Source: Paenibacillus polysaccharolyticus
Lineage (GTDB): Bacteria; Bacillota; Bacilli; Paenibacillales; Paenibacillaceae
DNA length: 64,000 nt
Assembly: GCF_900102085.1 (NCBI RefSeq)
Contig: NZ_FMVM01000004.1
Coordinates: 62,001-126,000, forward strand
Direction: 5' to 3'
A program made the translations under genes and the position numbers. Each line of letters opens with the position of its first letter. The stretch's first letter is position 1. The notes below the pieces were generated by a model. The model searched no databases. It was not told the DNA's origin and was given only the letters and a program-made list of their open reading frames with translations. This document shows, piece after piece, positions 1 to 8,785 of this stretch.

Positions 1-2
1 AT

Positions 3-98
3 GCGAACGCTATGCTTCTCCAGGTTCTTTCTGTCTGCTTTGTTCTTGGTGTCTACAAAAGCGAGCATTCGTCTGCCATCTCCGTTCCGGTAGTATAA
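3..98 (+). CDS. C-terminal fragment of a protein cut by the window edge, possibly a Gfo/Idh/MocA-type oxidoreductase
   Basis: Frame 3 is open from the window edge and stops at 96-98. The last 31 residues read as a helix (NAMLLQVLSVCFVLGVYKS) followed by a short ISVPVV tail. Several NAD-dependent Gfo/Idh/MocA sugar oxidoreductases end in a similar helix plus 'SA..G..V.V' tail, but this resemblance is weak and inferred from a very short stretch. A strong terminator hairpin begins 55 bases after this stop, which supports a real gene ending here. The competing frame-1 ORF (stop at 91-93) looks less protein-like. Confidence 0.35.
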   Translation, partial: ANAMLLQVLSVCFVLGVYKSEHSSAISVPVV

Positions 99-152
99 TC
101 GATAGGAACATCCATATCCAACGGTTTCAAATTAAACGTTGGATAGAATATA

Positions 153-191
153 GACCGCTCTGTGGGCTTGGCTTACAGAGCGGTCTTTTTA
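153..191 (+). terminator. Rho-independent terminator
   Basis: An 11-bp perfect stem (GACCGCTCTGT / ACAGAGCGGTC) with an 11-nt loop is followed by TTTTT. It ends the gene truncated by the left edge and isolates it from the alaX-like gene. Confidence 0.85.
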
Positions 192-304
192 TATTTGAGT
201 AGAAAGTGGAGAGCGAAGTAGCAATATTGGCTTTAGCTATGGGAAATAGTGTAATCTGAGAGTAGATGTAACTTACTTGAACGAGAAGGGAACGAATCCA
301 TTCA

Positions 305-1486
305 ATGACTCAAAAAATTTACTATGACGCTGCGTACACGCGCGAGTGGCATACACATATTACCAATCGAGTGACGAAAGAAGATGGCGTATACGTTACG
401 CTCGCCGAGACGGCATTTTATCCGCATGGAGGCGGACAACCGTGTGATCTGGGACGGATTGGCGGCATTGCGGTTCTGGATGTGAACTTGGAAGACGGAG
501 AAGTATGGCATAAGCTGGAGCGTTTCCCGGAGCAGGATGAAGTAGACTGTGAGCTGGATTGGGAGCGAAGATTTGACCACATGCAGCAACATACGGGCCA
601 GCATTTGTTATCGGCAATTACACTAAAACTGACGGATGCGATGACACTCAGTTTTCACCTGGGTACGGACTATGCAACGATTGATGTAGCTACAGAGACG
701 CTTGACCCGGAACAGCTGGCTGAAGTCGAGCAAGAGGTGAATCGGCAGATTGTTCGTAATGCTCCGGTTCGCTCATCTTGGGTTACCGCGGAAGAGGCGG
801 CGCGACTGCCTTTAGTGAAGCAACCAACGGTAACGGAGGACATTCGCATCGTGGAGATTGAGGGTGTGGAATACAATGCTTGCGGTGGTACACATGTGGC
901 GGCAACGGGCGAGATTGGCATCATTAAGTTGTTGAAAACGGAGAAGATCAAGAGTAACACACGAATTTATTTTAAATGCGGTACGAGAACTTTGAACGAA
1001 TTCGCGGCAATTCAGCAGGTGCTGAACGGCATTACGACCAAATTAAAGACAAGCCGGGACGAGCTTCTGGAGCGTATTGAGAAAATGGAGCAGGAACAGA
1101 AACAGCTGCAAAGCGAGCTGAATGCTGTAAAATCCACCAACGACGCTTACTATGCAGAGGAACTGCTCGCGGCACGTGAAGGGCTGGTTATTGCCCAGAT
1201 TTTCGAGAACAAATCACTCAAGGATATGCAAAGCCTTGCTACCAAACTTACGGAAGAGCATGAGGGTTTGGTGCTGTTTGCCAGCATCTCGGAAGCGAAG
1301 GTTGTGCTGGCACAGAACGGACAGCCGCCGGAATGGGCGTGCGGGCCGTTTTTCAAAGGAAATCTCGGGGCTTACCAAGGCAAAGGCGGCGGCAGCGAGA
1401 AAATAGCTCAGGCAGGATTTGCGAGCAGTGAGGATGCGCTTGCGTTTTACGAATTCACTAAGGAGCAGCTTGGACACCATTCCTAA
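305..1486 (+). CDS. Alanyl-tRNA editing protein, long AlaX type (AlaX-L)
   Basis: A stand-alone trans-editing hydrolase that removes serine or glycine mischarged onto tRNA-Ala in the cytoplasm. The N-terminal part resembles the AlaRS second-additional domain with the zinc motif HTGQH (His96 and His100, HxxxH) and a second metal motif CGGTH (Cys193, His197). A coiled-coil segment (about 255-280, rich in E/Q/K) leads into a C-terminal DHHA1-like domain with a glycine-rich GAYQGKGGGS loop. At 393 residues it matches AlaX-L (AlaRS editing plus C-Ala domains, without the aminoacylation domain) and not the short AlaX-S form. The start is ATG 305 after a modest GAAGGGA site. The next gene begins 20 bp downstream, so the two are probably co-transcribed. 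Confidence 0.9.
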   Translation: MTQKIYYDAAYTREWHTHITNRVTKEDGVYVTLAETAFYPHGGGQPCDLGRIGGIAVLDVNLEDGEVWHKLERFPEQDEVDCELDWERRFDHMQQHTGQHLLSAITLKLTDAMTLSFHLGTDYATIDVATETLDPEQLAEVEQEVNRQIVRNAPVRSSWVTAEEAARLPLVKQPTVTEDIRIVEIEGVEYNACGGTHVAATGEIGIIKLLKTEKIKSNTRIYFKCGTRTLNEFAAIQQVLNGITTKLKTSRDELLERIEKMEQEQKQLQSELNAVKSTNDAYYAEELLAAREGLVIAQIFENKSLKDMQSLATKLTEEHEGLVLFASISEAKVVLAQNGQPPEWACGPFFKGNLGAYQGKGGGSEKIAQAGFASSEDALAFYEFTKEQLGHHS

Positions 1487-1506
1487 AGGTTGAAGGAGGC
1501 GGAAGC

Positions 1507-2895
1507 ATGACAGAACGTATTCCATGTGTACGCGAAGGATGCGACCATATGATTTTACCAGCAACAGCAGCTAAAACAGGTGGGTATTGTATGCCTTGTA
1601 AACAGGAGATGGAACGGGAGGCACACCAGCGTTATATTGAAGCGAATCGGCGTGACGTCGATCTGTATGAGGGCATTACGGATGCGGTGCAGATTCTGAA
1701 AATCATGCATGAACCTCGGACATATAACGAACTTATTCGATATGTACCGTATATGTACTCCATGGAACAAGTGTATCTGTCCCTTACAGCAGAGCAGCAA
1801 CATGAGATGAAGCGTTACGCAATGGAGTTGATCCGCTCAGATGACGAGGACGGCGGTAAGGATATTTTGCTGTATCTTGTTTGTTATCATGATCTGCCCT
1901 TGACGTCGGAAATTCCTGAACTTTTGGAGCGGGAGATTGTTTATCCAGCAGTTTTGTTCAAAAGTGCCTCTGGCGAGATGCGAGATCATCTGATTCAGCA
2001 GGTGAACAACGATGGGGAGAATCGTAACCACTTTCTGATCATGCTGGCTTATATCGGTGACGAAGTGGTTGTACAACAGTTCTTGCAGTGGAGGCAGGCT
2101 CCGCCCCTGTGGGCCAGCGAGCTGTATATCGCACCTGAGCGTTACACGTTGCAGGCGGGTTGGGAGTTAACCGAAGAAGGTCAACGCAGAGAATTGTTCA
2201 TCACCCCGAGTTATTCATTGTATGAAGCAGAACACAGTGATGTAGAGGCAGGCGAGAGTGAGAACCTGAATGGTTCTCCGATTTCTTTACTTGTGCCAAG
2301 TTCCAAGCTTTGTCCATGGTGTGGTAGTTCATTTATCAGCTTAATGAATTTACATGTGAAACATCCATCGCTTCGGTCTGTTCACTGGAACTCTCCACAA
2401 CTTGATGTGCAGACCTGCTTGGTATGCAGCAGTTACAGCGTGGTGTACATGGAAATGGATGCAGAAGGGAATCCGATCTGGAGTAAGTATAATGTGAAGC
2501 CCGACGGATTTGATGAAATTGATGTAGAAGAGATGAGCGTAGATGTTTCGGGAGTTAGCTCAAGTAGCTTAAATGTAGGTAGCCTTGCTGGCGAGGGAGA
2601 GTGGTCAGAAGGGGCGCAGGAGCAGGTACAGCGACGTTGGTTCCGTATCGCGTCGGAACCGCGTCAGCCTTATCATGGCAGTGAGTGGGCAATGGAACCT
2701 TCTATATCACAGGTTGGGGGTCACCCCGGCTGGGTGCAAGATGCAGATTATCCAGTATGTCCAGCCTGCTCTGCTACGATGAAAGCTATCGGACAGTTGG
2801 ACGGTGAGATGATTCAGGAGAATGGTGAAGGTGTGTATTACATGTTTGCGTGTGAGCCATGCCAGATGACAGCAGTATCGTATCAGCAATCATAA
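1507..2895 (+). CDS. Multi-zinc-ribbon protein with a DUF1963-like C-terminus, function unknown
   Basis: 462 residues; cytoplasmic, with no signal peptide or membrane segment. The N-terminus has a CxxxxC pair followed by CMPC, suggesting a zinc knuckle at about residues 7-35. The middle is helical and acidic. Two further Cys clusters (CPWCG and CLVCSS, about 271-316) form a treble-clef or ribbon-like site. The C-terminus carries VGGHPGWVQ, then CPAC and a final CEPC. The 'GGHPxWxQ' phrase followed by a CxxC pair is characteristic of the YwqG/DUF1963 family, which inspects or binds unknown ligands. It follows the alaX-like gene after 20 bp with a strong GGAGG site, so it may share that transcript, but no functional link is known. 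Confidence 0.75.
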   Translation: MTERIPCVREGCDHMILPATAAKTGGYCMPCKQEMEREAHQRYIEANRRDVDLYEGITDAVQILKIMHEPRTYNELIRYVPYMYSMEQVYLSLTAEQQHEMKRYAMELIRSDDEDGGKDILLYLVCYHDLPLTSEIPELLEREIVYPAVLFKSASGEMRDHLIQQVNNDGENRNHFLIMLAYIGDEVVVQQFLQWRQAPPLWASELYIAPERYTLQAGWELTEEGQRRELFITPSYSLYEAEHSDVEAGESENLNGSPISLLVPSSKLCPWCGSSFISLMNLHVKHPSLRSVHWNSPQLDVQTCLVCSSYSVVYMEMDAEGNPIWSKYNVKPDGFDEIDVEEMSVDVSGVSSSSLNVGSLAGEGEWSEGAQEQVQRRWFRIASEPRQPYHGSEWAMEPSISQVGGHPGWVQDADYPVCPACSATMKAIGQLDGEMIQENGEGVYYMFACEPCQMTAVSYQQS

Positions 2896-3032
2896 TATAA
2901 TCCACCCACTTTCTTATCGTTTTCCAGCATGAAGTGACTGTTGTTATAAAACCTGACATCGTTGTAATATATAATCATTGATCAGCTTCGTGGAGAGAGA
3001 TAAATTACAAAATGTCGGCAGGAGTGGGAACG

Positions 3033-3491
3033 ATGGAAATAAGAGTGGATGATTTGAATGGAGATCAGGTAAAAGCGCTAATCGCGGAACATTTGATGGG
3101 CATGGCAGCGGATTCGCCGCCGGAAAGTATACATGCACTGAATCTGGATGGACTGAAGAAACCCGAGATTACGTTCTGGTGTGCATGGGACGGAGAGGAA
3201 CTGCTCGGCTGCGGGGCGATCAAGGAACTGAACGCGGAGCATGCTGAACTGAAATCGATGCGTACGGCTGCCGCCCACTTGCGTAAAGGGGTAGCTCGCC
3301 GAATCTTGGCTCACATTATTGAAGAGGCTACGTCTCGCGGATATCAGCGTATCAGTCTGGAGACAGGTTCAATGGATTCTTTTATCCCGGCACGCAAGCT
3401 GTATGAAGACTTTGGTTTTGCATATTGCGAGCCGTTTGCGGACTATATTTTAGACCCGAATAGTACATTTATGACCAAAGTTATTGGATAA
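3033..3491 (+). CDS. GNAT-family N-acetyltransferase
   Basis: 152 residues with the full GNAT fold: the acetyl-CoA binding region around LRKGVARRILAHIIEEA (a variant of the Q/RxxGxG/A loop) and the C-terminal 'ARKLYEDFGF' strand-helix typical of YjdJ/ElaA-like small-molecule or amino-acid acetyltransferases. The upstream in-frame ATG at 3012 is possible, but GGAGTGG at 3021-3028 is correctly spaced for ATG 3033, which is chosen here. The substrate cannot be read from the sequence. It has its own terminator downstream. Confidence 0.85.
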   Translation: MEIRVDDLNGDQVKALIAEHLMGMAADSPPESIHALNLDGLKKPEITFWCAWDGEELLGCGAIKELNAEHAELKSMRTAAAHLRKGVARRILAHIIEEATSRGYQRISLETGSMDSFIPARKLYEDFGFAYCEPFADYILDPNSTFMTKVIG

Positions 3492-3520
3492 CCTTATAGA
3501 TGATGAATCTAAACGGAAAC

Positions 3521-3555
3521 AGCCAGTCTCTCTAGTATAGGGAGGCTGGCTTTTG
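3521..3555 (+). terminator. Rho-independent terminator of the acetyltransferase gene
   Basis: Stem GCCAGTCTC / GGAGGCTGGC (one G-U pair) with an 8-9 nt loop and TTTT directly after. Confidence 0.8.
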
Positions 3556-3696
3556 ACGTTTATTTATGTGTTGAAGTGTTTATGGATTTGAAGAAAAAAT
3601 GAAACATTCGATACAGTTCATACAGCGTAAAAAGTGATAAACTAAAATTCGAGGTTTGAACGCTGTGACGCACCAAAGAATGGAGAGTGCAGGAGA

Positions 3697-3978
3697 ATGC
3701 TCTACTGGTGGTTTGAAGGAATGAACCCATTGTTCGTTGGATTCGTATTGTGTCCCATATTGGCTGTGATTCTGGGTGTGTGCTGGTATGCTTCGAAATG
3801 GTGCAGTAGGACAATTGCTTTGGGTGTATCTCTTTTGCTGCCTTTGCTGTATATCACTAGTGATTGGGGGACGTTTACCGCCAATCTGGATGCATGGCTA
3901 CTTTATGGAATAGGGTATAGTTTGATAACATGGGCAACATACCGATTACTTTGTACACTTAAAGGGTATAAATCATAG
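3697..3978 (+). CDS. Small integral membrane protein, unknown function
   Basis: 93 residues with three predicted membrane segments: about 7-28 (FVGFVLCPILAVILGVCW), 36-52 (IALGVSLLLPLLYI) and 66-86 (WLLYGIGYSLITWATYRLL). Short loops and a basic C-terminus follow. No family is recognised. ATG 3697 follows TGGAG at 3681-3685 and AGGAG at 3691-3695. An ATG at 3721 is a weaker alternative that would remove part of the first segment. It is followed 136 bp later by the permease gene on the same strand. Confidence 0.6.
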   Translation: MLYWWFEGMNPLFVGFVLCPILAVILGVCWYASKWCSRTIALGVSLLLPLLYITSDWGTFTANLDAWLLYGIGYSLITWATYRLLCTLKGYKS

Positions 3979-4114
3979 GCATGTCATAAGTTTGGGATGA
4001 ATTGGCCATACAGATTGGGTGGGCTGTTTCATCATGGATAGGGTATACTGGACTTTATATTGCTCAAAAATAGACAAGGATTACAGACGTTTTTGTACCT
4101 CAGGAGGATTTCAA

Positions 4115-5479
4115 TTGGCTCAGACTCAGACGGAAGAATCATTACAGAAAAAATTAAAACCCAGACATATTACCTTTATGGCGATGGGTGGTGTTATTGG
4201 GACAGGCATTTTTAAAGGCAGTGCAGGTACGATTGGACTTGCAGGCCCAGGTGTTATTGTAACGTACATTTTTGCCGGACTGTTGTTGCTTGTGGTTATG
4301 GCTGCGATGGCAGAGATGGCTACGGTGTACAAGAACAGAAATATGAAAGATTTTGTACAGGAAGCGTTCGGTAGCCGAGTTTCGTTTATTATGGGATGGA
4401 TGTACTGCTTCTTGTGGTTATCGGTATGTGTCATCGAGGTTATTGCTGCGGGCAGTTTCCTGCAATATTGGTTCGCGGACGTACCACTATGGATGCTAAG
4501 TCTGGCGTGTGCGGCATTTATTATATTGGTGAATTTGCTCAGCGTGGGTGTGTTCGGTGAGTTTGAGTTTTGGCTGGCCGGGATCAAAATTGCGATGATT
4601 ATTATTTTTATCGTGCTCGGGGCAGGGCTGATCTTTGGTATTATTCCAAGTGACAACACACCATATTTACAAAACTACACGCAGGCGGGTGGGTTCTTCC
4701 CGAACGGATTGACATCGATCTTCTCTGCACTGCTTGTGGTTATGTTCTCGTATGGAGGATCGGAGCTGATTGGCCTGACCTTGACGGAAACGGAAAATGC
4801 GGAGAAAGTGATGCCCAAGATCGTGGGCAATTTCATGTTCAGAATCATTTTGTTCTTCACGTTGCCAATTCTGATTATCTGTGGTCTGATTCCATGGAAC
4901 GAGATTGGGCCGGAAAGCAGCCCGTTTGTACAGGTACTGGCATCAACTGGCCTGCCGGGTGCTGCACATATTATGAACTTTATATTGGTGACGGCGGTGC
5001 TGTCCGCAGCGAACTCGGGTATCTACGGGGCATCCCGCATGATGCATTCTATGGCCGTCGGCGGGGAGGCGCCTAAAGCACTCGCCAAAACCAACCGCAA
5101 CGGTAGCCCGATTAATACGTTGCTGGTGTGTACCGTTGTTCTGCTGGCAGGTTCCTTGTTAGGACTGTTTGCCCAAGATCAGCTGTTTAGAGTGTTGCTT
5201 GCTGTTCCGGGATTTGTCGTGATTCTGGTCTGGATCTGCATCGCTGCTTCTCAGCTGAAATTACGTAAAAAGTATCCGGTTCAGCCTACATTCAAGGTAT
5301 GGGGATTCCCTTATATCACCGGGGCGGTTGTCTTGATCCTGAGCGTCATTGCTCTGATGTTTGTGTTTGATGAAGGCAACCGGTTCAGTATTAGCATCTG
5401 TCTTGGTGTACTTGCATTGCTGACGATCTGGTCTTTGATTCGATTCCGCAAGATGGCAGGCCGGGTTTCAGGGCGCTAA
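4115..5479 (+). CDS. Amino-acid permease, APC superfamily
   Basis: A secondary transporter with about 12 hydrophobic segments. The first segment holds the consensus substrate/Na+ loop GGVIGTGIF of the amino acid/polyamine/organocation family. The ORF can be extended upstream to ATG 4019, but those 32 residues (hydrophilic, Cys-rich) do not fit the family. AGGAGG at 4102-4107 is 7 nt from TTG 4115, giving the usual short charged N-terminus MAQTQTEESLQKKLKPRH. The mature length of 454 is normal for AnsP/GabP/RocE-like permeases. The exact amino acid cannot be deduced. Confidence 0.9.
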   Translation: MAQTQTEESLQKKLKPRHITFMAMGGVIGTGIFKGSAGTIGLAGPGVIVTYIFAGLLLLVVMAAMAEMATVYKNRNMKDFVQEAFGSRVSFIMGWMYCFLWLSVCVIEVIAAGSFLQYWFADVPLWMLSLACAAFIILVNLLSVGVFGEFEFWLAGIKIAMIIIFIVLGAGLIFGIIPSDNTPYLQNYTQAGGFFPNGLTSIFSALLVVMFSYGGSELIGLTLTETENAEKVMPKIVGNFMFRIILFFTLPILIICGLIPWNEIGPESSPFVQVLASTGLPGAAHIMNFILVTAVLSAANSGIYGASRMMHSMAVGGEAPKALAKTNRNGSPINTLLVCTVVLLAGSLLGLFAQDQLFRVLLAVPGFVVILVWICIAASQLKLRKKYPVQPTFKVWGFPYITGAVVLILSVIALMFVFDEGNRFSISICLGVLALLTIWSLIRFRKMAGRVSGR

Positions 5480-5556
5480 TAACTTCGATGAATGAAAAGT
5501 GATATATGCTATATCTAGGATTAACAAAGATCTATAAACGTCTATCTTTACAGAGA

Positions 5557-5587
5557 ATCTCGGTGCTCGTGCGCCGGGATTTTTTTA
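5557..5587 (+). terminator. Rho-independent terminator downstream of the permease
   Basis: Stem ATCTCGGTGC / GCGCCGGGAT with a TCGT loop and seven T residues. Its stem is almost identical to that of the terminator at 7244-7271, so the sigma/anti-sigma pair is bracketed by two copies of the same hairpin. Confidence 0.85.
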
Positions 5588-5675
5588 TGTACATACACTA
5601 GGCCGCAAAACTTTTTTAACCGAACGATTAACATTCAGTTCATCCGCCCGTTATACCTATGAAAGGTGGTGAAGC

Positions 5676-6161
5676 ATGGACGCCAGACAGATGGCTGAAC
5701 AGCTGCAGCCTAAACTTAGAGAAATCCGGCATTATCTGATCAGACTTGGCGCTTCCCCATCGGATGCAGAGGATATTTTGCAGGAAACGGTGTACAAGGC
5801 TTTTTTATATATCGACTCGATTGAAAAAGGGAAGTTCAGTGCGTGGCTCTATAAAGTTGCGATCAACCGTTATTATGATCTCTGTCGCCGGAAGAAATGG
5901 GCGATGGTTCCCATCGAAAGTGTGGAAATACCGGATTCATCGCTTCCTGAGGATGCCATTCTACAGCAGGAGAAGAAAGAAAAAGTGGAAGCTGTGCTCG
6001 GTGAACTTGCTCCGTTGCACAGACAGCTGCTGATTATGAAATATGAGATGGAGCTCTCTTACCAGGAGATTGCGGAGTTGCTTGGCATGCGAATGGAACA
6101 AGTCAAAGCATCGTTATATCAGGCCAGACAACAATTTAAGAAAAAGTATGGGAGTGAGTAA
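5676..6161 (+). CDS. ECF-type RNA polymerase sigma factor (SigM-like)
   Basis: 161 residues. Region 2 (about 10-75) includes DAEDILQETVYKAFLYID, and the KFSAWLYKVAINRYYDLCRR stretch is the classical sigma region 2.2-2.4. Region 4 (about 105-160) ends with the LSYQEIAELLGMRMEQVKAS helix-turn-helix for -35 recognition. The ATG follows AAAGGTGGTGA. The gene is only 2 bp ahead of a gene for a YhdL-like anti-sigma factor, which mirrors sigM-yhdL of Bacillus subtilis, a cell-envelope stress regulator. The stress sensed here is inferred by analogy. I could not identify a convincing autoregulated ECF promoter in front of it. Confidence 0.9.
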   Translation: MDARQMAEQLQPKLREIRHYLIRLGASPSDAEDILQETVYKAFLYIDSIEKGKFSAWLYKVAINRYYDLCRRKKWAMVPIESVEIPDSSLPEDAILQQEKKEKVEAVLGELAPLHRQLLIMKYEMELSYQEIAELLGMRMEQVKASLYQARQQFKKKYGSE

Positions 6162-6163
6162 AA

Positions 6164-7177
6164 ATGAACCAACCGTTTGAACAAGAAGATACAGTAGATG
6201 TCAGTAAAATGATTAAAAAGGCCAAACGTAAAACAACGATTCGTACCGTATCTTTATCGCTCGTCGTATCGGTTGCGGCATTATTCGGAGTTATTGTCGG
6301 CAATCAGTATTTAACAAGTTCCAGTTATGAGCGTGCGATGTACAGCGAGCAGTTGATGAGTCAAATAAGCGGGCCGGATCAAGTGCAGACGGGGCAGGTG
6401 AACTTCAGTAGTTTTTTGAACGGAACTTTGCAGACCTATAAAGCTAAAGTCATCGAGGGTGTACTTGTACCTTGGGCAGATCAAAAGGTTAATTATACCG
6501 TGCTGCCTTTACCTATCTTTTCAAGTATGGGTGGTAGTACTGGGCAACAATCAGTTTCATTGCCAGATGAGAATATGCAGAAACAAGGCTATGAGTATAC
6601 TCGCAGCTACAATGGATTAAGTGGACAGAGAGAGATGATGTTTTACATTCCGGGTGTGAATTATAATGGAAAAATCCTAAATGACCTTCCGTTGCTGAGT
6701 GAAATGGACTCGGACAAAAAGGTGGAGATGGCTATTTCTTTCGATAAGGATTATTCATTGGATGAAGCGAAACAGTTGCTCCCGTCGGAGTTAAATCAAA
6801 CATGGTATTGGATAGATACGTATGATGACAGAGCTTTTTACGATCCTAGACAGGATGGAAACGGGAAACAAAGTTATGCGACTCCAGAGCCGGAGAATTG
6901 GGTGAAGGGTTTTGGAATGAATCCATCCGAACCGACAGAAGTGAATGGCAAGCGATTTTTGGATGCTTTGGAACAGGGAAGACATCTTAAAGGGTTATAT
7001 CATTATGAGTTCAACCGAATCTACGATTATTTGAAAAAAGATAAAAAAGAGCCACAAGAGAGCGATATTCGCATTCTGGGTGTTGTGGTGACAGGAACAG
7101 CAAAACAATTGCAGTCCCTGAGTGGTCAGCCGTATGTCAGAGGGGTAACGTTGGGAGCAGTGGTGGAAAAATATTGA
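6164..7177 (+). CDS. Membrane anti-sigma factor, YhdL-like (Sigma_reg_N/C domains)
   Basis: 337 residues with a cytoplasmic N-terminus (about 1-22, basic KKAKRKTT), one membrane segment at about 23-46 and a large external domain. The external domain carries the order seen in B. subtilis YhdL: 'KVEMAISFDKDYSLDEA' then 'WYWIDTYDD', and a C-terminal 'ILGVVVTGTAKQLQSL' plus a V-G closing strand. It should hold the adjacent sigma factor at the membrane and release it on envelope stress. This role is inferred from family and synteny. The start lies 2 bp after the sigma stop codon, so translation is probably coupled. Confidence 0.85.
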   Translation: MNQPFEQEDTVDVSKMIKKAKRKTTIRTVSLSLVVSVAALFGVIVGNQYLTSSSYERAMYSEQLMSQISGPDQVQTGQVNFSSFLNGTLQTYKAKVIEGVLVPWADQKVNYTVLPLPIFSSMGGSTGQQSVSLPDENMQKQGYEYTRSYNGLSGQREMMFYIPGVNYNGKILNDLPLLSEMDSDKKVEMAISFDKDYSLDEAKQLLPSELNQTWYWIDTYDDRAFYDPRQDGNGKQSYATPEPENWVKGFGMNPSEPTEVNGKRFLDALEQGRHLKGLYHYEFNRIYDYLKKDKKEPQESDIRILGVVVTGTAKQLQSLSGQPYVRGVTLGAVVEKY

Positions 7178-7243
7178 GTTTTCAGGGCCAAACTTTCTTA
7201 GAATATTTCTTGATCATTAAAGTAGTAAGGATGAAAATGAAGG

Positions 7244-7271
7244 ATCTCGGCGCATGCGCCGGGATTTTTTT
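7244..7271 (+). terminator. Rho-independent terminator of the sigma/anti-sigma operon
   Basis: Near-perfect self-complementary stem ATCTCGGCGC / GCGCCGGGAT with a minimal loop and a T run. It is a near copy of the hairpin at 5557-5587. Confidence 0.85.
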
Positions 7272-7496
7272 ATGAAGCGGGTGGGGAGACAAATAGGTCA
7301 CAAAGACTGTTACAAATAGGGCCTACTGGGGGTAATAGGAACTAAAAGATTGAGTCGACAGTCTCTACGAAATGAAATTCAATCCAGTTATACTGAAACC
7401 CCATGTGCTGGTAGATGAACTGGCATATGTGAAACACAGAATTTTCGTGTAACAACGAACTACATAGTTAGAACGATATCGATAACGAGGTACCCC
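7272..7496. other. Intergenic region before the toxin gene
   Basis: About 225 bases with no ORF of note and no recognised repeat. It must hold the promoter of the toxin operon. The DNA just before ATG 7497 reads CGAGGTACCCC, so the ribosome binding site is only the partial GAGG, which may keep toxin translation low. Confidence 0.4.
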
Positions 7497-8783
7497 ATGA
7501 CAACGATTAAAGTAACCCCGGAACAGCTAATGTCTGTTTCAAAACAGTTCGCCACAGCCCAAAGTCAGATTGCTCAGATGAATCACATCTTGAAACAACA
7601 GCTGTTCGAAATTGAAAGGCAGTGGAACGGGAGCGCCAAGGAAAGATTTTATGCTGATTTCATCGCGGCGCAACGAGTGATGGACAACTTCAGTTCACTA
7701 TCCCACTCGATTGCCAAAACGCTTGAAGGACATGCGGAGAAGTTCAGACTAGCGGATCAGCAGACTACGCAATCCTACGATGCCAATTGTATGCCGCCTC
7801 CACCGGATGAATGCCGGGCTCCCACTGCAGACAATCGTAATGCTTTTCAAAAATCGGTGGATAGTTTGAAAGAACTCGGTACTGGTTTTATGCAGGCTGC
7901 AGATGACCGCTACCAGAAGCGTTACGACAGTGTCGGCGGATTTCTGGACTATTGGACGTTTGGGATTCCAAGTGGTCTGGTTGGAGGTTATATGGACAGG
8001 GCGGATAAAGCATTCGATTCTCCGAATGATACGGCCAATTGGCTGACGTTTGGCATCCATGGTACAATCCGTGAAGCCATATTCCCCACGAATGCCTGGT
8101 CCAGCGAGCATTGGGCCAATATGATGGGGATGGGAGGCATGATGGTCGGCGGTGGTCTCACTGCCAAGATGATCAAACCGCATAATCTACTGACATCGTC
8201 AGGAGGCGGTAGCAAGGTTAGTGTTTTGAACCAACGGCCGGGAACTGGCCAGATGACGGGCGGTTTTAACGGATTTAAAGACCCGCGTCTTCAAGTGATG
8301 GACAATATTGCGGAGAGTAAAAAGGCCCGGGAATCCTCCCAAATGAGTGATTACTTTAACAGCGAAAAACAACTATCAAAAAGTATTCAGGAACATAGAT
8401 TAAATATGGAAAGAATAATTTATAATGAAGGTAATTTGAGCATTGATGAAGGTGTTTTAAGTGGAGGGAAAATCAAAGAAAGTTATTTGAAAAGTTTAGT
8501 TCCTCCTAAAGGTATCAATAAATTTAGAGCAGACCCTGGAGTAATAGAAGAGGGATTTAAGTATAACTTCATACACGAGAATAAAAGAATTGAAATTAAG
8601 TGGCACTCACCACAGCAAAATTTGAGAGATATCTTGCCGGAAGAGGATTTATTGACTAGTAATTCGTATAATGGATGGAGTGCTCAAATTAAGATCGGTA
8701 AAAAATATTTAGGAACAGATGGTCAATTATATAGAAATAACCAGCAAAATATAACACATATACCTGTTGATATTGGAGGATAA
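7497..8783 (+). CDS. WXG100-fronted polymorphic toxin, candidate Ntox30-type C-terminal domain
   Basis: 428 residues. Residues 1-95 form a WXG100 helical hairpin (W-N-G at about 43-45), the signature for export by a type VII (ESX/Yuk-like) secretion system. The middle (about 125-235) is a Gly/Trp-rich pre-toxin region with a hydrophobic glycine stretch (MMGMGGMMVGGGLTAKM). The last about 130 residues are a different, charged domain with KWHSP, 'NGWSAQIKIGKKYL' and a terminal 'THIPV', reminiscent of polymorphic toxin type 30. That family name comes from memory and is not certain. DNA encoding the tip (from about 8345) is much more AT-rich than the front, as expected for toxin-tip exchange. The next gene starts 2 bp later and is the candidate immunity gene. 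No secretion-system genes lie in the window. Confidence 0.75.
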   Translation: MTTIKVTPEQLMSVSKQFATAQSQIAQMNHILKQQLFEIERQWNGSAKERFYADFIAAQRVMDNFSSLSHSIAKTLEGHAEKFRLADQQTTQSYDANCMPPPPDECRAPTADNRNAFQKSVDSLKELGTGFMQAADDRYQKRYDSVGGFLDYWTFGIPSGLVGGYMDRADKAFDSPNDTANWLTFGIHGTIREAIFPTNAWSSEHWANMMGMGGMMVGGGLTAKMIKPHNLLTSSGGGSKVSVLNQRPGTGQMTGGFNGFKDPRLQVMDNIAESKKARESSQMSDYFNSEKQLSKSIQEHRLNMERIIYNEGNLSIDEGVLSGGKIKESYLKSLVPPKGINKFRADPGVIEEGFKYNFIHENKRIEIKWHSPQQNLRDILPEEDLLTSNSYNGWSAQIKIGKKYLGTDGQLYRNNQQNITHIPVDIGG

Positions 8784-8785
8784 AT

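Noticed and set aside
4126..4659. 177-residue open frame on the minus strand
   Set aside because: It lies entirely inside the amino-acid permease gene, antisense, with no ribosome binding site; an artefact of the permease codon pattern.
5590..5675. Possible ECF-type autoregulatory promoter before the sigma factor gene
   Set aside because: GCAAAACTTTTTT and CGAACGATT are present, but no convincing TGAAAC/CGTC pair with 16-17 nt spacing was found.
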